Origin: Colicola sp016286205 | Lineage (GTDB): Bacteria; Bacteroidota; Bacteroidia; Bacteroidales; Paludibacteraceae | Direction of reading: 5' to 3' | Length of the DNA: 64,000 nucleotides | Assembly: GCA_016286205.1 (NCBI GenBank) | Contig: JAEESF010000003.1 | Coordinates: 138,254-202,253, forward strand | Part shown: positions 1 to 8,770 of the stretch, piece after piece | Position numbering within the stretch: position 1 is the stretch's first letter | How the letters are laid out: every line of letters starts with the position of its first letter | Made by a program: the position numbers and the translations under genes | The notes under the pieces: model-generated | Database searches by the model: none | Seen by the model: the letters and a program-made list of their open reading frames with translations, nothing else | What the model was told of the DNA's origin: nothing

Positions 1-302
1 GTGTGGGCACCGATGGTAATACCTCCACCATCCAAGAAGACGCCATTAAAATTGACAAACGAACCTTCGCCTATGCTGATTCGGTTGCCATGGTCGCAAT
101 GGAATGGCGGACAGATGATCACCGAAGGATGGGCATCCGGGATGAGGGCTTTGATACAACGGTGCAACTCCTCCATGTCCCATGCGCCGCATTGATTGAG
201 ATCCCGCATGGCATAATACGCCCGCAGGATATTCGCCTGAACCTCCTTGTCCGTATAGTCATACGGCAAGTTATGAAGCATTTTTTCGTATTCTGTCATC
301 AT
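1..302 (-). CDS. sugar O-acetyltransferase, maltose/galactoside type (partial, 3' end outside window)
   Basis: The N-terminal 100 residues are visible; the rest lies beyond the window edge. They begin MMTEYEKMLHNLPYDYTD, the start of the maltose/galactoside acetyltransferase (Mac) N-terminal domain. A left-handed beta-helix-like stretch follows, with hexapeptide character (GNRISIGEGSFVNFNGVF, then GGGITIGAHT). The family transfers acetyl from acetyl-CoA to a sugar hydroxyl in the cytoplasm. The start is chosen because ATG at 302-300 overlaps the TGA of the upstream gene as ATGA. The exact sugar substrate cannot be told. Confidence 0.85.
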   Translation of the reverse strand, partial: MMTEYEKMLHNLPYDYTDKEVQANILRAYYAMRDLNQCGAWDMEELHRCIKALIPDAHPSVIICPPFHCDHGNRISIGEGSFVNFNGVFLDGGGITIGAH

Positions 303-655
303 TTTTTCCTGGTGTATTTGGCTTTGACAATCTCGTATGAATTGCGGATGAGGTCTTTGGTGAGCGCGTCTGACGAAGTGTGCGGTCCCTCAATCCCCAA
401 TTCAATAGCTTTGGCTTTGAGTTCTTCTGCAATACGTGCCATCCAAACCAAAGTGTAGATAAAGGCAGTAGGGACCCCCCATAAATAAGCTTTCCAATAT
501 GGCAGCACTTTATGCCCGAGAATCGTCTCTATCTCCTCTTGCAGTCCACCTAACGGCATATAGAACAAGAAGAATAGTCCGGCAGTAAAGAAGTCGATAA
601 AGCCAAGAAGGAAACCCGGTCGATGGGTGTGATGGAACATCGTATAAGTCATCAT
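299..655 (-). CDS. small membrane protein of unknown function
   Basis: This 118-residue protein is not recognised as a named family. It has a hydrophobic segment near residues 13-35 (LLGFIDFFTAGLFFLFYMP) and a second near 53-70, with a charged C-terminal tail ending YTRKK, so a two-helix inner-membrane protein is likely. The segment between the helices (GGLQEEIETILGHKVLPYW) resembles small Bacteroidetes TM2/DUF4234-like proteins, but only loosely. It is translationally coupled (ATGA) to the acetyltransferase gene. No function is proposed. Confidence 0.6.
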   Translation of the reverse strand: MMTYTMFHHTHRPGFLLGFIDFFTAGLFFLFYMPLGGLQEEIETILGHKVLPYWKAYLWGVPTAFIYTLVWMARIAEELKAKAIELGIEGPHTSSDALTKDLIRNSYEIVKAKYTRKK

Positions 656-738
656 TAGCGTACGTATTTTATGAGGGCATAGCCTATGGCAATAAACTTA
701 TCTATTAAAAAGAGCGCTGTATATCAGTTCATGTTCAC

Positions 739-1245
739 TCAGTGCAGCCGCTTCAGTTCATTATAAATCATAGCACGAATAAATGATGGCAATTGAGAAT
801 ATCGTTTGGCGTTACCCGTATTCGGGTCAACGGGTGCTTGCGGATCAGGGTGTTTGCTGTGTGAGTTGGGTAATTGAGCCAGAAAACGCGCTTTGAAAGC
901 AGAATAAAGCGCAAAAGCTTCGTCCTGCGTGTAGTAATCAGGGATGTTATTAAACAGCCGATGGAAGCGTTGTTGCTCTGTCAGGCCTTCCTTTTGGGCA
1001 GATTGCAGAATCTGCGTTGTGCGATGGCAAGCCTCTCGCCAGCGATTATGGTGTGCGAGTTCGGCCCCTGTTGGGGGCGTTTTTTCGAAATCGCGCGGGT
1101 GCATGATAGCATAGGCTTCCTGGCGTCCTTCAAAAATAACTCGTCCGTTCTCGTCTCGGTATTTTTTCTGGCGGTTAACGATGCCTTTGCGCGTAAGAGC
1201 ACCGTGGATTTCACGGATAGGATGCTCTAAAATGATGCGTGCCAT
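739..1245 (-). CDS. conserved-looking hypothetical protein, 168 aa
   Basis: The open frame extends further upstream, but the first 62 codons look non-coding. The natural start is the ATG at 1245, giving MARIILEHPIREIHGALTRK. The protein is basic and soluble, with no signal peptide or membrane helix. Residues 10-50 (GIVNRQKKYRDENGRVIF, then EAYAIMHPRDF) are followed by a helical, aromatic-rich C-terminal half. The N-terminal pattern resembles short Bacteroidales proteins of unknown role. A weak promoter-like CACCTTTG lies about 130 nt upstream, suggesting a long leader. Confidence 0.6.
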   Translation of the reverse strand: MARIILEHPIREIHGALTRKGIVNRQKKYRDENGRVIFEGRQEAYAIMHPRDFEKTPPTGAELAHHNRWREACHRTTQILQSAQKEGLTEQQRFHRLFNNIPDYYTQDEAFALYSAFKARFLAQLPNSHSKHPDPQAPVDPNTGNAKRYSQLPSFIRAMIYNELKRLH

Positions 1246-1401
1246 ATTATGGTGCTTTAAAAGAATTAAAAACGTTACATTGTAGTGGTGTTCTCTGCTT
1301 ATGGTCAGCATATTAACATACGGATAGCATAAGAATAACATACGAATCACATATGTTTGTCTGCTGTAAGTCGGCAGCAAAGGTGCTGACGAGTGCTGAC
1401 G

Positions 1402-1435
1402 ATAAGTGGCATACGCCGAGACGTATGCCACTTAT
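1402..1435 (-). terminator. perfect 14-bp hairpin after the barrel gene
   Basis: The arms 1402-1415 and 1422-1435 are perfect inverted repeats around a 6-nt loop. The hairpin starts 5 nt past the stop codon of the outer-membrane barrel gene. There is no clear T-run on either side, so a terminator or mRNA 3'-end stabiliser is inferred from position and stem strength only. Confidence 0.55.
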
Positions 1436-1440
1436 GGTGG

Positions 1441-2964
1441 TTAGAACAAATAACCCATCTTGACGTAGAAATTGGTGTATTTTTGGTTGTCTTGGCGGTC
1501 GATAGGCATACCCCAATCTGCCGAGAGAACAAAGTTCTCGTTCATACCAATCTTAAGTCCGAGACCTACGGTCATATGTGGATAATAGACTTTCATCGGG
1601 TCTTCCGTTTTGAAGTAATCGGCAAAATTCTCGCCCGCCTCGTGATTGGCATCGAACGCTTCTTGCAGCGTGGAGTAGGTGCCATTGGTATGGCGTTTGA
1701 CCAGTTCATTCAGGTCGTATGGCTGGGTGATGACCCCCATATCGAAGAACGGATTGAGGCCGATATAGAAATGCTGGCGGCCGATATCGAAATTGACGAC
1801 GCGGAAACGGAACTCGACATTAGCAAAGAGGAAACCGTTAGCCAGGATACGATTGGCCATCATACCACGCACTGAGTTTCCGCCTCCCAGTCCCTCGTAG
1901 TAAACACGCTGTATAAAGAGCGTATTGAGGTAGTTGTTCATATAGAAGGGCGAGTTTCCGGCAATATTGTTCTGCGTGCCTACGCGGTAGGCGAAGGTGA
2001 TGCGGTTGATGCCGTTCTTGTCATAGTAGCAAGGCACATAATGGCGGAAAGTGAAGTTGAATTGGAGGTGGTTGTATCCCGCAGCAGCTTGCTGACCATA
2101 AGCGGCATTGAAAGCAGCCGAATAGGTGAAGAAGAGGTCGGTATAGATACCCTTGTTAGGTCCCTGGCGCTTATCTCGCGTATCGTAAGTAATACCAGCA
2201 CGCAGGTACGGGTGCCATCCACCGTTCATCTCGTCCAGCCCAATCAGTCCCCATGTTTTGTACTTGTCGTATAGACCTTGCACAGACGGGTCGAGCGGTT
2301 TCTGTTCCCAACGTTCTTTAGTGGGGTCGAAAGGATGTTTCTTTCCGTTGAGCATATCGATATCGCAGTCGTCGATGATATAGCCCAGCACACCCAGTCC
2401 GGCATTCCACTTGAGGTCCTTGTAGATAGTGCCCTCGATATCGCCGGCAATACGGATAAGGTCGCGTTTATACTTATAGAACACGCGCGAGCGGTAGTCT
2501 TCCGGATGCGGCATCTTCTCTGTTTTCTTTTTCCAGAAGTGCCAGTCGTAATTGTACTGCGACTCGAAACCATTGAACCCGTAGAAATCGCACATAGCAT
2601 CGGGCAGATAGGTGGCGTCGAGCGTGAGGCGGTAACCCGGGATGAGGTACTTGGAGTCGTAGTTGAAACGGAAAATACCATGGTGTTTGGTGGTATAAGC
2701 CGCCTCGAAATAGAGCGAATGGATATACTCGGGATACTGGCTGCCATCGCCGTAGTAATAGACATTGGTCAGCACACCGCCCTGGAAGCCATAGTCGGCA
2801 TCATAGGCTACAGAAGGGAGGATACCAAAGTTCCACCCTGTCTTGATTTTACGTCCCGTAGAATCTACTTCTTGTGGTTTGGGCTCACGTTTAGCCTGCA
2901 AAGGCGAGAGGCTAGCGGCGAAAGGCGAAAGGAGCAGCAGGGCTGCTAAGATATATTTTTTCAT
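1441..2964 (-). CDS. outer-membrane beta-barrel protein, BamA/TamA (D15)-like without visible POTRA domains
   Basis: This 507-residue protein has a signal peptide at about residues 1-24 (MKKYILAALLLLSPF, cut near LQA). The rest alternates amphipathic strands rich in Tyr, Phe and Gly, and it ends in a C-terminal Phe (VKMGYLF), the usual outer-membrane barrel signature. The pattern GLGGGNSVRG followed by NVEFRFR matches the central barrel motif of surface-antigen (D15)/BamA-family proteins. No POTRA repeats are evident before the barrel. It is probably an outer-membrane barrel of unknown substrate. The hydrophobic core of the signal peptide is encoded by a 7-bp tandem repeat (2898-2932). Confidence 0.8.
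   Translation of the reverse strand: MKKYILAALLLLSPFAASLSPLQAKREPKPQEVDSTGRKIKTGWNFGILPSVAYDADYGFQGGVLTNVYYYGDGSQYPEYIHSLYFEAAYTTKHHGIFRFNYDSKYLIPGYRLTLDATYLPDAMCDFYGFNGFESQYNYDWHFWKKKTEKMPHPEDYRSRVFYKYKRDLIRIAGDIEGTIYKDLKWNAGLGVLGYIIDDCDIDMLNGKKHPFDPTKERWEQKPLDPSVQGLYDKYKTWGLIGLDEMNGGWHPYLRAGITYDTRDKRQGPNKGIYTDLFFTYSAAFNAAYGQQAAAGYNHLQFNFTFRHYVPCYYDKNGINRITFAYRVGTQNNIAGNSPFYMNNYLNTLFIQRVYYEGLGGGNSVRGMMANRILANGFLFANVEFRFRVVNFDIGRQHFYIGLNPFFDMGVITQPYDLNELVKRHTNGTYSTLQEAFDANHEAGENFADYFKTEDPMKVYYPHMTVGLGLKIGMNENFVLSADWGMPIDRQDNQKYTNFYVKMGYLF
2898..2932 (-). repeat. 7-bp tandem repeat inside a signal-peptide coding region
   Basis: Read on the minus strand there are five consecutive heptamers: CCTTTCG, CCTTTCG, CCGCTAG, CCTCTCG, CCTTTGC. 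They encode the SPFAASLSPLQA part of the signal peptide of the barrel protein. The unit matches the arrays near 55600 and 63830. Confidence 0.75.
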
Positions 2965-2994
2965 TTTATATTTTACAATTAAGATTTAACATTT

Positions 2995-4167
2995 TTATGG
3001 TAAGAGCATAGCGATAGCTACACCCAGATAGGTGCCGACGGCATAACCAACCAGACCGATCACGATACCGGAGATCAGCACTTTCTTATTTTTCATTGCT
3101 CCCACAACAGGCGGAACGAATGGAGGTGAGCAGAGTAGGGCAATCTGGCTGACACAGAACAGATCGCCACTGACATGTGCTATTCGGCAGAAAATCAAGT
3201 GAGAAACGGCAGCAACAATCATTACCCATGCCACGAATAGCCCAATCATCAGCGAACCGCCGTTGACACTATGGATATCGAACAGCGAAGCTACGATGAC
3301 CGAGAAAATTAGGATGAAGAACATACCCAGTTCGAAAGTCTTAGGCAGTTCGCGCACCCACCGGAAAAAGGAGGCGATGATAGACAGCGTAGTGATGGTC
3401 AGTATGACTACCAGTTCGTTCAGTGTGCCGGTCAGCAGCAAGGCTAATCCTGCACCGATGGCCAGGAAGAGCAGACTCAAGCCCAGTCCGACAAACATGC
3501 CGCCAACGTTCTTGCGGTCGAACATGCCGCGGTAGTTCTCTACGTCCTTCGATTCTACCGCCTCGTCGGTACGTCCCTTGCGTGTCACGTCTTCGTATGG
3601 CAGGATCTTTCTGAAAACCTTGTAACCGCCACCAATAATAAAGAAGATATACGGTGTGGTCAGCACCATCTCGAATGCCAGCACGATAGCCATAATGGTT
3701 TTGTCAACACCGAGCGATGCGCCCAAGGCATTGAAATTCATCGTGCCGCCGGTATAGATACCGGTCATCATAGCAGCCACCTTGTTGAATTCCGGAACAT
3801 CATTGGTGCGGAAAATAAAATAACCACTGACGATAGCAATCAGCACTGCCATTATACCTCCCACCAATGACCAGATAGTTTTAGGCAAAGCTTTGGTCCA
3901 TAGACGGAAATCGCAGTTGAACAACATCAGCGGAATAGCCAATGGCACAGCCACAGACATAATGGTAGATTGCAGTTTAGAGAAAGTCATCGCGGCTTCT
4001 GTTCCTGCCTCGAAATGCACAAAACCAGTTAAGGCAAAGATAATTCCTACTGCGTAGGCCGCAACTACGGTACCTACCTTTTGCATCCATGTCCAGCGCT
4101 TAAAACACTCAATAATCAGCACCGGAACGAGGACATACAATGCAATAATGAGATACGCTCGTATCAT
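2995..4167 (-). CDS. DUF819 family integral membrane protein
   Basis: This 390-residue polytopic inner-membrane protein has about ten to eleven hydrophobic segments. The motif TGIYTGGTMNFNALGASLGV near residues 135-155, and a C-terminal PPFVPPVVGAMKNK segment, are typical of the DUF819 (YjcL-like) family. Its transport function is unproven; a carboxylate or amino-acid-like substrate is often assumed. The gene lies 46 nt downstream in the same direction from the acyltransferase gene (start codon at 4167, just left of the pigment operon's last stop), so read-through from that operon is possible. Confidence 0.85.
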   Translation of the reverse strand: MIRAYLIIALYVLVPVLIIECFKRWTWMQKVGTVVAAYAVGIIFALTGFVHFEAGTEAAMTFSKLQSTIMSVAVPLAIPLMLFNCDFRLWTKALPKTIWSLVGGIMAVLIAIVSGYFIFRTNDVPEFNKVAAMMTGIYTGGTMNFNALGASLGVDKTIMAIVLAFEMVLTTPYIFFIIGGGYKVFRKILPYEDVTRKGRTDEAVESKDVENYRGMFDRKNVGGMFVGLGLSLLFLAIGAGLALLLTGTLNELVVILTITTLSIIASFFRWVRELPKTFELGMFFILIFSVIVASLFDIHSVNGGSLMIGLFVAWVMIVAAVSHLIFCRIAHVSGDLFCVSQIALLCSPPFVPPVVGAMKNKKVLISGIVIGLVGYAVGTYLGVAIAMLLP

Positions 4168-4213
4168 AATGATTAGATTTTAGATGTTAAATGAAAAAAA
4201 ATTTTTTTTTATG

Positions 4214-5242
4214 TTATTTTTGAGATCTAGTTTGTCTTAGGATGCGTACTTGATACATATATTCCTGCAGGAATATCCAGAATGGCAGTGTGATGAATAG
4301 CGTGAGTGGAATACAAATCACCTGCCATACATATTGTACCGAATTGTGGAAGGCCGGGTCCTTGACTTTCCATCGGATGAGCAACCAGGCCATCCAGAGA
4401 GGAATGGTCAGTGCCAGACTGACGAGGAAAAGCGGCGACAAGAGTATTAGGATAATAAAGAGGAGCCAGTGCGGCATGCGATGGCGGGGGAAATGATTGA
4501 ATGGCGCAGGCGGATTAGCTTGCAGTTTGGCAAAATTCTCCTCGTAGTGCTCGTCATCGGGCACCCACAATATCTGTTCGCGCATGCGCAGAGTCAGTTC
4601 TTCGCGCAAGGCCATAATCAGTTGCGGCCGCTCCAGGTCGCTATGTTCACGCACGAACTGCGTAACATTCAGCGGTTTGCCTATATTGACCGTCAGATCA
4701 TTCCAAAGATGGTAATAATCGCCATATTCCAATCCAACCGGTTGGATGTAGATGGGTTTCTCTGCACCAAATTCATCGTTAGCTCGCAAGGCAATACGGA
4801 AAATGCCTTTGTTCAGCGGAAGAAGCGAATGCATTGGTCGATGAGTACCTTCAGGCAGGATACAGAACGGAACGCCATCATGTAGTGTCTCTACTGCTCG
4901 GTCCATGGTTTCATCGTTGTGCCGCACCTCATCTACTCCATCGCGCATACGGCGGATGGGCATTATCTTGAGCCAAGTCAGCAGCTTGGCCAGACGCGGT
5001 TTGCGGAAGATATCCGCACGGGCGACAAACACCTTGCGTGAGTGGTCGATTCCCAAAATAGCCATAGCATCGCATAGCGCGTTGGTATGGTTCGGCGCAA
5101 AGATAACGGCTCCATCGGTAGGGATATTCTCCTTGCCGATATAACGCATATGCCGATACGAGTGACGGAACATCCAGTCCACGTACGGTCTGAGAAATGC
5201 ATATAGCCTATTTTTGTCTTGTATTCTTTTTGGCATAGGCAA
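4214..5242 (-). CDS. PlsC-type acyltransferase (last gene of pigment operon)
   Basis: This 342-residue member of the 1-acylglycerol-3-phosphate acyltransferase family has the catalytic HX4D-type motif at residues 52-58 (NHTNALCDA; spacing one longer than classical) and the acyl-acceptor motif EGTHR at 131-135. Two hydrophobic helices near the C-terminus (about 255-325) would anchor it to the inner membrane. In aryl-polyene clusters such enzymes esterify the polyene acid to a lipid. It follows the MMPL exporter gene by 46 nt, so it belongs to the same operon. The true acceptor is unknown. Confidence 0.8.
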   Translation of the reverse strand: MPMPKRIQDKNRLYAFLRPYVDWMFRHSYRHMRYIGKENIPTDGAVIFAPNHTNALCDAMAILGIDHSRKVFVARADIFRKPRLAKLLTWLKIMPIRRMRDGVDEVRHNDETMDRAVETLHDGVPFCILPEGTHRPMHSLLPLNKGIFRIALRANDEFGAEKPIYIQPVGLEYGDYYHLWNDLTVNIGKPLNVTQFVREHSDLERPQLIMALREELTLRMREQILWVPDDEHYEENFAKLQANPPAPFNHFPRHRMPHWLLFIILILLSPLFLVSLALTIPLWMAWLLIRWKVKDPAFHNSVQYVWQVICIPLTLFITLPFWIFLQEYMYQVRILRQTRSQK

Positions 5243-5288
5243 TGATTAAGGTAAATATTAGTATCCAAATCATACGCGCGTCCTCTTC

Positions 5289-7484
5289 TTATTCTATCCG
5301 CCGCGGGCACCAACGTACAAGCCAATGGAAGAGCAGATTAGGTATAGTCAGCGCCATAAGTACTACGGTACACATGCCGATGAGCGTAACGGCTCCCAAC
5401 ATATGCATTGCCGGATGAACAGCCAGCACCAGAATACCAATACCCACCAACATAATCAAGGCGGAAAGGAAAATGGACTGGCGATACTGTGGCAGCATAG
5501 GACGTCCCGTACGATGTTCATATAGCAAACCTTCTACCACGAAGATAGTATAGTCGTCACCCTGACCGAAAATGAATGTAGCCAAGATGATATTGACGAT
5601 ATTGAACTGCAAACCAAGCAGTTGCATGATAGCGAGTATCCATACCCAACTGAGCGCCATAGGCACAAAAGCGATGAGCGCCAGCCACAAGTTGCGGAAA
5701 CTGAGCCAAAGGAAAAGGAACACGATTAAGCTGCAGCATAGGCCGATATAATCGAAATGGTCGCTCAACTGTCGGGTTAGATGGGTATTAAGCGTGGCGC
5801 TGTCGAATTGTCCCGGCCATAGTTCTCCGAGTGTCTCTGTGTCGATATCGGTTATGGGTTGCCAATCGGTCAGCATAGTGCAGAATGGCTCAAATACATC
5901 GGGCCGGAAACCTGCTTGTTCCGCTTCGTGACGCAAATGCATAGCGACACTGTCAGCCGAATGAGTCTGCCAGTAGTTTTGCCATAGTTCCGCGCGATGT
6001 GCCAACTCCTCACGAGCGGTCGGAGCTAGATAGGTCTGAGAGTCTGCGGGAGATGACTGATGAGCGATGGAGTCGAAGTAGGCAAAATCGGCTCGCTGCT
6101 GCTGCGTCATATAGTTGATGTGACTCAGGTTGCTGTCGAAACGCTCTTGCGGGCAAAGCATTAGGTAGGCACCCGCTGCGATGGTCAGTGCCAGCAGCAC
6201 GGTGGCTACGACAGGGAAGGTAACACGTTTGGCCCAGATAGCAGGAATGCGTAGCTCGCGCAATGGTGTAGGCTTGGCCGACATCAGGTGCGGTAGCACC
6301 AGTACGCAGAATAGGATTGTACCGACCAGCATAGAGGCGGCGAAAATACCTAGGTCACGCAGCGCTTCTGCGTGGAGCGGTATGAGTGTGAGAAAAGCTC
6401 CGACGGTAGTTATATTGCCCACCACAAGCGGTGTGAGCACTTCGCTGAGAGTCTGTCGAACCGATGTCGTGTAACGCTGATGGACGAGTAGATGCAAGGG
6501 ATAGTTGACCGCGATGCCGATGAGTACCGATCCAATACCCAGCACGATAGCACTGATAGTGGGCGTGTAGAGTCGCAAAACGGCCATGCCGAACAGCCAA
6601 CCAAACGAGATAGAAAGCAGAATGAGCAGTATATCGCGTTTGCGTGGGAAAGCATATAGCAGCAGGGCAATGATCAGCACCAGTGACAACCCGATACACA
6701 TCGCTGTATCTATCTTGATGCGGCGTGCGTTGCCCACTGCGACGACGGGGGCGCCTAACCAGCGCATCTGCAGCGATGCGAATGAAGGTTGCAAGCGGGT
6801 AATTGCCGATTGCAGACTGTCAACGAGGCGGGCGTTCTGCTGCGTCTCGGTGCCACTGTAGGGAGTGTCGTAGAAACAGAATCCCATACGTTGGTCGGCT
6901 GTCATCATATATCCGTCGTAACTGGTGAAAGCCGTTTGTGCTTCAGCTCCGGAGAATTGTCCCCGTGCACCGATTGTCAGCGGCAACAGACCAAGCGGAT
7001 CTGTCTGGATAGCTAGACTGAGGAAACCGGTTCCGGGCGCAGATAGGATGCGTCTATCGCGATCCAATGCTGCATGCATGGCTTCCGGCGAAAATAGAGA
7101 GTCCAGCCGTGCATAATCGGCTTCCGTCAGGAAATAAGGCATCTGGCTATGTACGTAGCGTAGACGCTCGAGATAACTGTCGATGTCAACCTCCGTAATC
7201 AATCCTGGAATGCGTTCTGCGCAACTATCTATCGCATCACATATCAGATCCGGGTCATCGCCTTCGATGATGAGCACCAATCGGTTGGCAGACTGTTGCT
7301 GCTGGTAGATAACCATCGACTCACGGTCTTCGTCCGCAATAGGGAGAAAATCCAAGATATCCTCGTTGTATCGCAGCGTCAGCGCCAAAACGAGCAGTGG
7401 TATCAACACACATCCAAACACTATCCATAGCCATCGGCGATGGGTTTGCAACACGTCATATAGATGTAGCAACCATTGATTCAT
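5289..7484 (-). CDS. MMPL/RND-family lipid exporter
   Basis: This 731-residue protein has a TM helix at residues 17-37, a large periplasmic loop, a block of about five helices (about 255-400), a second loop, and a final block of helices (about 580-725). The repeat includes GIGSVLIGIAVNYPLH and ATFIFGQGDDYTIF, the matching charged/aromatic motifs of the MMPL/HpnN type of RND transporter. In aryl-polyene clusters the MMPL protein is thought to move the lipid-linked pigment toward the outer membrane with the LolA-like carrier, also encoded here. Its start overlaps the ligase stop as ATGA (7484-7481). Confidence 0.85.
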   Translation of the reverse strand: MNQWLLHLYDVLQTHRRWLWIVFGCVLIPLLVLALTLRYNEDILDFLPIADEDRESMVIYQQQQSANRLVLIIEGDDPDLICDAIDSCAERIPGLITEVDIDSYLERLRYVHSQMPYFLTEADYARLDSLFSPEAMHAALDRDRRILSAPGTGFLSLAIQTDPLGLLPLTIGARGQFSGAEAQTAFTSYDGYMMTADQRMGFCFYDTPYSGTETQQNARLVDSLQSAITRLQPSFASLQMRWLGAPVVAVGNARRIKIDTAMCIGLSLVLIIALLLYAFPRKRDILLILLSISFGWLFGMAVLRLYTPTISAIVLGIGSVLIGIAVNYPLHLLVHQRYTTSVRQTLSEVLTPLVVGNITTVGAFLTLIPLHAEALRDLGIFAASMLVGTILFCVLVLPHLMSAKPTPLRELRIPAIWAKRVTFPVVATVLLALTIAAGAYLMLCPQERFDSNLSHINYMTQQQRADFAYFDSIAHQSSPADSQTYLAPTAREELAHRAELWQNYWQTHSADSVAMHLRHEAEQAGFRPDVFEPFCTMLTDWQPITDIDTETLGELWPGQFDSATLNTHLTRQLSDHFDYIGLCCSLIVFLFLWLSFRNLWLALIAFVPMALSWVWILAIMQLLGLQFNIVNIILATFIFGQGDDYTIFVVEGLLYEHRTGRPMLPQYRQSIFLSALIMLVGIGILVLAVHPAMHMLGAVTLIGMCTVVLMALTIPNLLFHWLVRWCPRRIE

Positions 7485-8770
7485 CTTTCGTCAATAAACT
7501 TAATGGGCTTGCGGCTCTTGGCAGGGAAATTGATTTGCTGAATGACGTCAAACGGCAAGATCTCGATCAGCGGTGTTACACGCAGACGACTGCGGAAATG
7601 ATCCTTCAGGGTTTTGATAGCTTCATCAGGCGTGATGGTTGGTCGAATACTAACACGAACCAATACCTCGTCTGTTCCCGCTTCTGACATACGTACCACG
7701 ACCACATAATTGCCCACAAAATCAACATTGTCCAATACATCATTGATGGCAGGCGGGTAGATAGTAGTACCTTTCAGCTTAATCATGTTATGTTTACGTC
7801 CGATGAGTGGTGTGAGTCTGTAACTATTACGCCCGCACGCGCACGATTCAGTTATTTTAGTAGCAATATCGCCGGTACGGAAACGCAGCAGCGGCATACC
7901 CTCTACGCCAAGCGTCGTGATGACAATTTCTCCCGGTTGTCCATCGGCTACAGGCTTGTCGTCGTCACCGATAATCTCCACGATGATGAGTTCTGGATGG
8001 ACATGGCCTCCACAACTATGCTCGCACTCAGAAAAAGTGGCAGACATCTCTGTGGACGAATAGGTGGCGTAGAGTTCAACCTCCGGCCATTTGTCATGGA
8101 TGCGTTGTCCGAGCAGATTGAGCTGGAATTGTTGGTCACGCAGTCCTTCTCCAATGCCTATGATCTTGCGAATAGAACTATGACGATAATCGATGTTATT
8201 CTGCTCAGCATACTCTATCAGGCGCAGAATGAACGATGGTACGCACATGATGGCGGTCGGGTGGAGTCGGCGAATCGTGTCCCACTGCAGTTCAGGATTG
8301 CCGTTGCCCACACGGATGATTCCTGCTCCCATATGACGGATGCCCATCCAATAGGCCAAACCGGCCATGAATCGCTTGTCGAGCGTGGTCATTAGCTGCA
8401 GAATATCACCTTTCTTCAGACCGGCACAAGCAAAAGATTTGTGCTCGTTGTAGGCCAGCCGCTCCAAATCATGGTCGGTACAACCGAAGAGCACAGGGTC
8501 GCCCAGCGTGCCGGAAGTAGTGATATAGTCGATAATCTCGCTGCGGTCGACGCAGAGAAAATCGTCGTTGTGGAGTTGCAGGTCTTTCTTCTCGGTGAAC
8601 GGCAATCGCTGCAGGTCGTCTATCGTACGGATAGAGGAAGGATCGATATGCTGGTCAGCAAACATACGCCGGTAATAGGGCGAATGAGCAGCCAAATAGC
8701 TGATCTGTTTGCGAAGCAGTTCTTCCTGGTAGTCGCGAATGCGTTCTATTGATTCAAATTCGATATCCAT
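7481..8770 (-). CDS. AMP-dependent aryl-acid ligase (phenylacetate-CoA ligase-like)
   Basis: The N-terminus (MDIEFESIERIRDYQEEL, then AAHSPYYRRMF) and the ATP-binding motif TTSGTLGDPVLFG (about residue 95) match the phenylacetate-CoA ligase branch of the ANL superfamily. A further motif, YATYSSTEMS, lies near 245, followed by FRTGDIA. Given the ammonia-lyase in the same operon, the likely job is to activate 4-coumarate (or a related aryl acid) as an adenylate and load it on the operon's ACP or on CoA. An upstream in-frame ATG at 8800 is possible; 8770 fits family N-termini better and shortens the overlap with the hydrolase gene to 25 nt. Confidence 0.82.
   Translation of the reverse strand: MDIEFESIERIRDYQEELLRKQISYLAAHSPYYRRMFADQHIDPSSIRTIDDLQRLPFTEKKDLQLHNDDFLCVDRSEIIDYITTSGTLGDPVLFGCTDHDLERLAYNEHKSFACAGLKKGDILQLMTTLDKRFMAGLAYWMGIRHMGAGIIRVGNGNPELQWDTIRRLHPTAIMCVPSFILRLIEYAEQNNIDYRHSSIRKIIGIGEGLRDQQFQLNLLGQRIHDKWPEVELYATYSSTEMSATFSECEHSCGGHVHPELIIVEIIGDDDKPVADGQPGEIVITTLGVEGMPLLRFRTGDIATKITESCACGRNSYRLTPLIGRKHNMIKLKGTTIYPPAINDVLDNVDFVGNYVVVVRMSEAGTDEVLVRVSIRPTITPDEAIKTLKDHFRSRLRVTPLIEILPFDVIQQINFPAKSRKPIKFIDER

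Noticed and set aside
1261..1431. N-terminal extension of the 168-aa hypothetical protein
   Set aside because: The first 62 codons of the longer frame look like leader DNA (promoter-like CACCTTTG lies within it) and the protein start MARIILEHP is better.
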